The notes beneath the pieces were generated by a model that was given only the letters and a program-made list of their open reading frames with translations, was not told the DNA's origin and searched no databases. A stretch of DNA of 64,000 nt. Origin: Lithospermum erythrorhizon (lineage: Eukaryota; Streptophyta; Magnoliopsida; Boraginales; Boraginaceae). The position numbers were made by a program, and so were the translations under genes. Position 1 is the first letter of the stretch. Every line of letters begins with the position of its first letter. This document shows, in pieces, positions 61,641 through 64,000 of the stretch. The stretch spans positions 109,240 to 173,239 of the forward strand of contig JADFUC010000468.1 of NCBI GenBank assembly GCA_019722365.1, in the 5' to 3' direction.

Positions 61641-62480
61641 TCACGGTGAATGAAGCCCGGAGGAGGAGAAAGAAAGGCTAACAAGAGAGAAATGATGAAT
61701 TAAAGCTTGTTGAAATATTGAGAAATGAGGGTTGTGGAATGGGGAAAGAAAGTCAAAGGGATTCGAGAAGGGTATCGGAATGATGAATTCGGTACTAATG
61801 TCTTGGATGAAATTCTTGCGAAAGGAAAACAGCGTAGTGATAACTGCGGGATTGGATTTGCGGAAGATCGTACCATGCGGCGTGTTCTTCTTGATGCGGT
61901 AGCCAGCGTGGATCGACATACCCGAACTTCGAATAGGGTATGCGGAGATGTTATTCTTTGTGTGGAAGAGGGCATACACTTGTGCTATTTGTATGGAAAA
62001 GGAAGAGCGGGTATTGATTCCTGCAAGCTTCGATGGGTTAAGAAGGGAAGAGGTTGTCGGTCGAGTTGCTTATACCTCGGCTGAAAGCAACAACTCGATC
62101 GGGATGGTACTTTGACGGTAGGTGTTCTAAACACGCGGGTAGTCGGGATTGTCTAACAAATGCGGGAAGTTCGTCAAAGGAGAGCATGCTTAACTTTTCT
62201 TGATGGAGGCTAGGGAAAATCATTGTGAGGGACAATTGAATATAGTAGGGGCTAAAAGTTGAAAGATATTTTATTGGTGGAAGGATTAACTTGGTAACTT
62301 GATTGCGTCGATCAGAAAGCCCATGTGACAACGGAATAGCCGGTGGCGTTTGGCCGAGGAACAAATGCGGTGTGAGGAAAAAACAACCAAGTAGTGATGA
62401 TGGGGGGTTCGATCGGACGATAATTGCTACCTTTGGAAGCCCGTTCGCATAAACACAAGCGGAGTTAGCGAGGAGTCTAT
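61640..62480 (+). pseudogene. Linker and protease region of the Sirevirus-like element
   Basis: The frame 61725-62084 contains VLDEILAKGKQRSDNCGIGF, the phrase that precedes the protease in this group. The protease start WYFDGRCSKH lies near 62109; family members have Asp-Ser-Gly there, so the catalytic triplet appears altered to Asp-Gly-Arg. No intact enzyme can be encoded. Confidence 0.75.
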
Positions 62481-63290
62481 TTTATGGCATAAAGATGGGT
62501 CGCCCACCAATTATAGAAGCATGCAAAAGTTGATTAAAATGGAGGTGATGGCATTAATTACTGAAGTCGAGGAAGTAGCGAGAAGAAACATGTGGAGAAT
62601 GTCAGTGGAAAATTGCAAAATCCTGAAAGGTGCGGCGCGTCCGTCGGTTGCGGCAGTGGTAACGACTCGTGTGTTAGAGGCGTGCATATGGATCTTATTA
62701 GATCCCGATGCAGGTGGAAAGTTATGGTGGCGAGAGGTATGTTTCACGTATGTGTGATGACTTTTACCATGCAGCTTGGAGTGGAATTCATAAGGGAGAA
62801 ATCGAGATACCTTCGATGTGTTCAAGCAGTTGGCACATTTCGGCTTGAGAGGGAAAAGAGGCTGACTATTATAAGGGGTTAGAAGTGATCATGAAAGAAT
62901 TTAAAAATTCACAGATTTCATGATTTTTGTTCGGCAAAGAGGATTAAATCATGGTATTAAATCACCCGTTACACCCTGACAAAATGGGGTGCAAATCGAG
63001 AAAGGAAGAACATTACCGTTCAGAAATGGCACGTGTTATGATTACGTGCCAAAAAGCTTCCTATCGAGTTACGGGCGAGGCTATCGACATAGCGTGTGCG
63101 TATTGTAGCCAAATTACGAACTTTCGGGCGGGAACAAAGCGCACAAATTATAAGGAAAATATGGAGGGAGAAAGCCAGTATTCGATATTCCATTTTTTTA
63201 GCGTCTTTTATTTTATTTTAGCGGACCGTGAACGAGACACAAGTTTGATGTAAAAGGCGGTAGAGGCATTTTCTAGGTTACTCGAGCCGG
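62480..63290 (+). pseudogene. Integrase of the Sirevirus-like element
   Basis: The pre-integrase zinc-binding part is recognised by LWHK near 62482 and NYRSMQKLIKMEVM near 62510-62550. Then come CGECQW-like sequence near 62600, TTRVLE and HMDLIRS near 62665-62700, the VEFIREKSRY frame near 62780, ARVMI near 63030, and a FLGYS-like end near 63275. These follow the order of copia integrase, but frames shift repeatedly. Confidence 0.8.
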
Positions 63291-64000
63291 CTGAGCCTTA
63301 AGAGTCTTGACAAAGAAAACTCAACTCGTTATGGAGTCGGTCGATGTTAAGGTTATTGACGAGAAAGCGATATAGAAAAGGGGAACATGGATGAGGAAGA
63401 TGTTCTGACCGGTGGTACGCGGTGAACTTGTAGAAAGCCCGGCCCCGGTGATATGAGTTGCTTGAACCGGGGGCAGCGTTGAAAAGGGCATCTTGTTAAA
63501 AGCAGATTTACTTGAACCCGGCCCGCGTTAAAGGCATCCTTGTTGATAACATAATTGGAAATTGGATGGAGGAATTATCTGAAAAGAAAGAGAGTAGATT
63601 ATCGGAAGATGAGTGGATTGTTGGTTGAAGCATGTTTTATCTCTTGATTGAACCTGCTTAATGTCTCGAGGAAGCTCGAAGATGAATTTTGGATAAATTA
63701 CATGCGAGAGGAACTAGCCCGATTTCAGGAGGAATGATGTTAGGAATTGGATTCCCGGACGGGAGGCTCGTAATGTTGTTGGAACAAAATTGGATTTACA
63801 AAAATAAAACTAATGAGCAAAGGGGTATTTACATGATAAAGCAGTTGGTGGCGAGGGTTACTCGCGAGAGTGGAAGGCATAGATTTTGAAGAAACACTTT
63901 ACTGTGGCAAAGATTAAACCATACGGTGCTATTGAGTTTGGCTTGCTTAATGAAAGTCAAGTTATTTCAAATAGATGTGAAAAGCAATACGTAGCCTTTA
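63290..64000 (+). pseudogene. Reverse-transcriptase start of the Sirevirus-like element (partial)
   Basis: DNIIGN near 63556 matches the linker before RT. The frame 63689-63889 has NWIYKNKTNEQ and KQLVARVT, corresponding to the conserved TKWIYKNK and KARLVAQGY blocks. Further on, ACLMKVKLFQIDVKS near 63930-63980 matches the next RT block. The window ends before the catalytic YVDD. Confidence 0.85.

Larger units (their letters stand above)
59470..64000 (+). mobile_element. Sirevirus/Maximus-like Ty1/copia element, cut by the window edge
   Basis: The 5' LTR runs from roughly 59470 to about 60300. Its U5 end reads 'ggacgtaggtcttagtagac'. It is followed by a 45-base T run and a primer-binding-like 'gttatcgagtg', then gag, protease, integrase and the first part of RT in the canonical copia order. 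Many frameshifts and stops break the polyprotein. The RT catalytic box and the 3' LTR would lie beyond 64000. Confidence 0.85.

Noticed and set aside
1..64000. CRISPR array, prophage or bacterial operon
   Set aside because: Repeat spacing and sequence fit minisatellites and LTRs; genes have plant introns, and no bacterial signals are present.

Overview
This window is repeat-rich nuclear DNA of a flowering plant, almost certainly a eudicot. The evidence is GT–AG introns, plant-specific gene families, and nested LTR retrotransposons of the Ty3/gypsy Tat and chromovirus types and the Ty1/copia type (including a Sirevirus-like one), plus Stowaway-like MITEs. Nothing suggests bacterial, organellar or viral-genome DNA. 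I cannot name the species.

Three host genes are visible, all on the + strand. (1) 972-4831: an apgM-type, cofactor-independent phosphoglycerate mutase-like gene with six exons. Its frame is disturbed in exons 3 and 6. (2) 7284-9379: a two-exon histidine-phosphatase-superfamily gene of the plant 'phosphoglycerate mutase-like AT74' type, intact. (3) 45720-53319: a trichome-birefringence-like (TBL) wall-polysaccharide O-acetyltransferase with two exons. They are separated by a 6.3 kb intron that contains an LTR element.

Layout: 1-971 is AT-rich 5' flank. 972-4831 is gene 1. 5.6-6.7 kb is a minus-strand copia remnant, followed by one or two MITEs that abut the gene 2 promoter. 7.28-9.38 kb is gene 2, with a MITE in its intron. 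9707-41954 is one 32 kb retrotransposon nest. The outer element is a + strand Tat-lineage gypsy element with the target-site duplication CTGCC. It was hit by copia A (13538-22125, minus strand) and copia B (24311-36950, minus strand). Copia B's right LTR was hit by a solo chromovirus-type LTR (31004-36818, TSD TTTAC). That LTR was itself hit by a truncated element of the same family (31769-35020, TSD TTATT). The nesting is therefore four levels deep. 42-45.3 kb holds small repeats, inverted LTR fragments and MITEs. 45.7-53.3 kb is the TBL gene. 53816-59222 is a decayed full-length copia element on the + strand. From about 59.5 kb to the window edge runs a + strand Sirevirus-like copia element (5' LTR, gag, protease, integrase, start of RT).

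The three genes do not form a pathway. Two of them belong to unrelated superfamilies that share the name phosphoglycerate mutase, and they happen to lie side by side. The strongest observations are the four-level nest with readable target-site duplications, a first intron in gene 1 built from a tandem repeat that carries the exon junction itself, and MITE or LTR insertions placed at a core promoter and next to a splice donor. Many coding exons carry small compensating indels, so either the sequence has residual consensus errors or gene 1 is decaying. This should be kept in mind for every 'broken' call.
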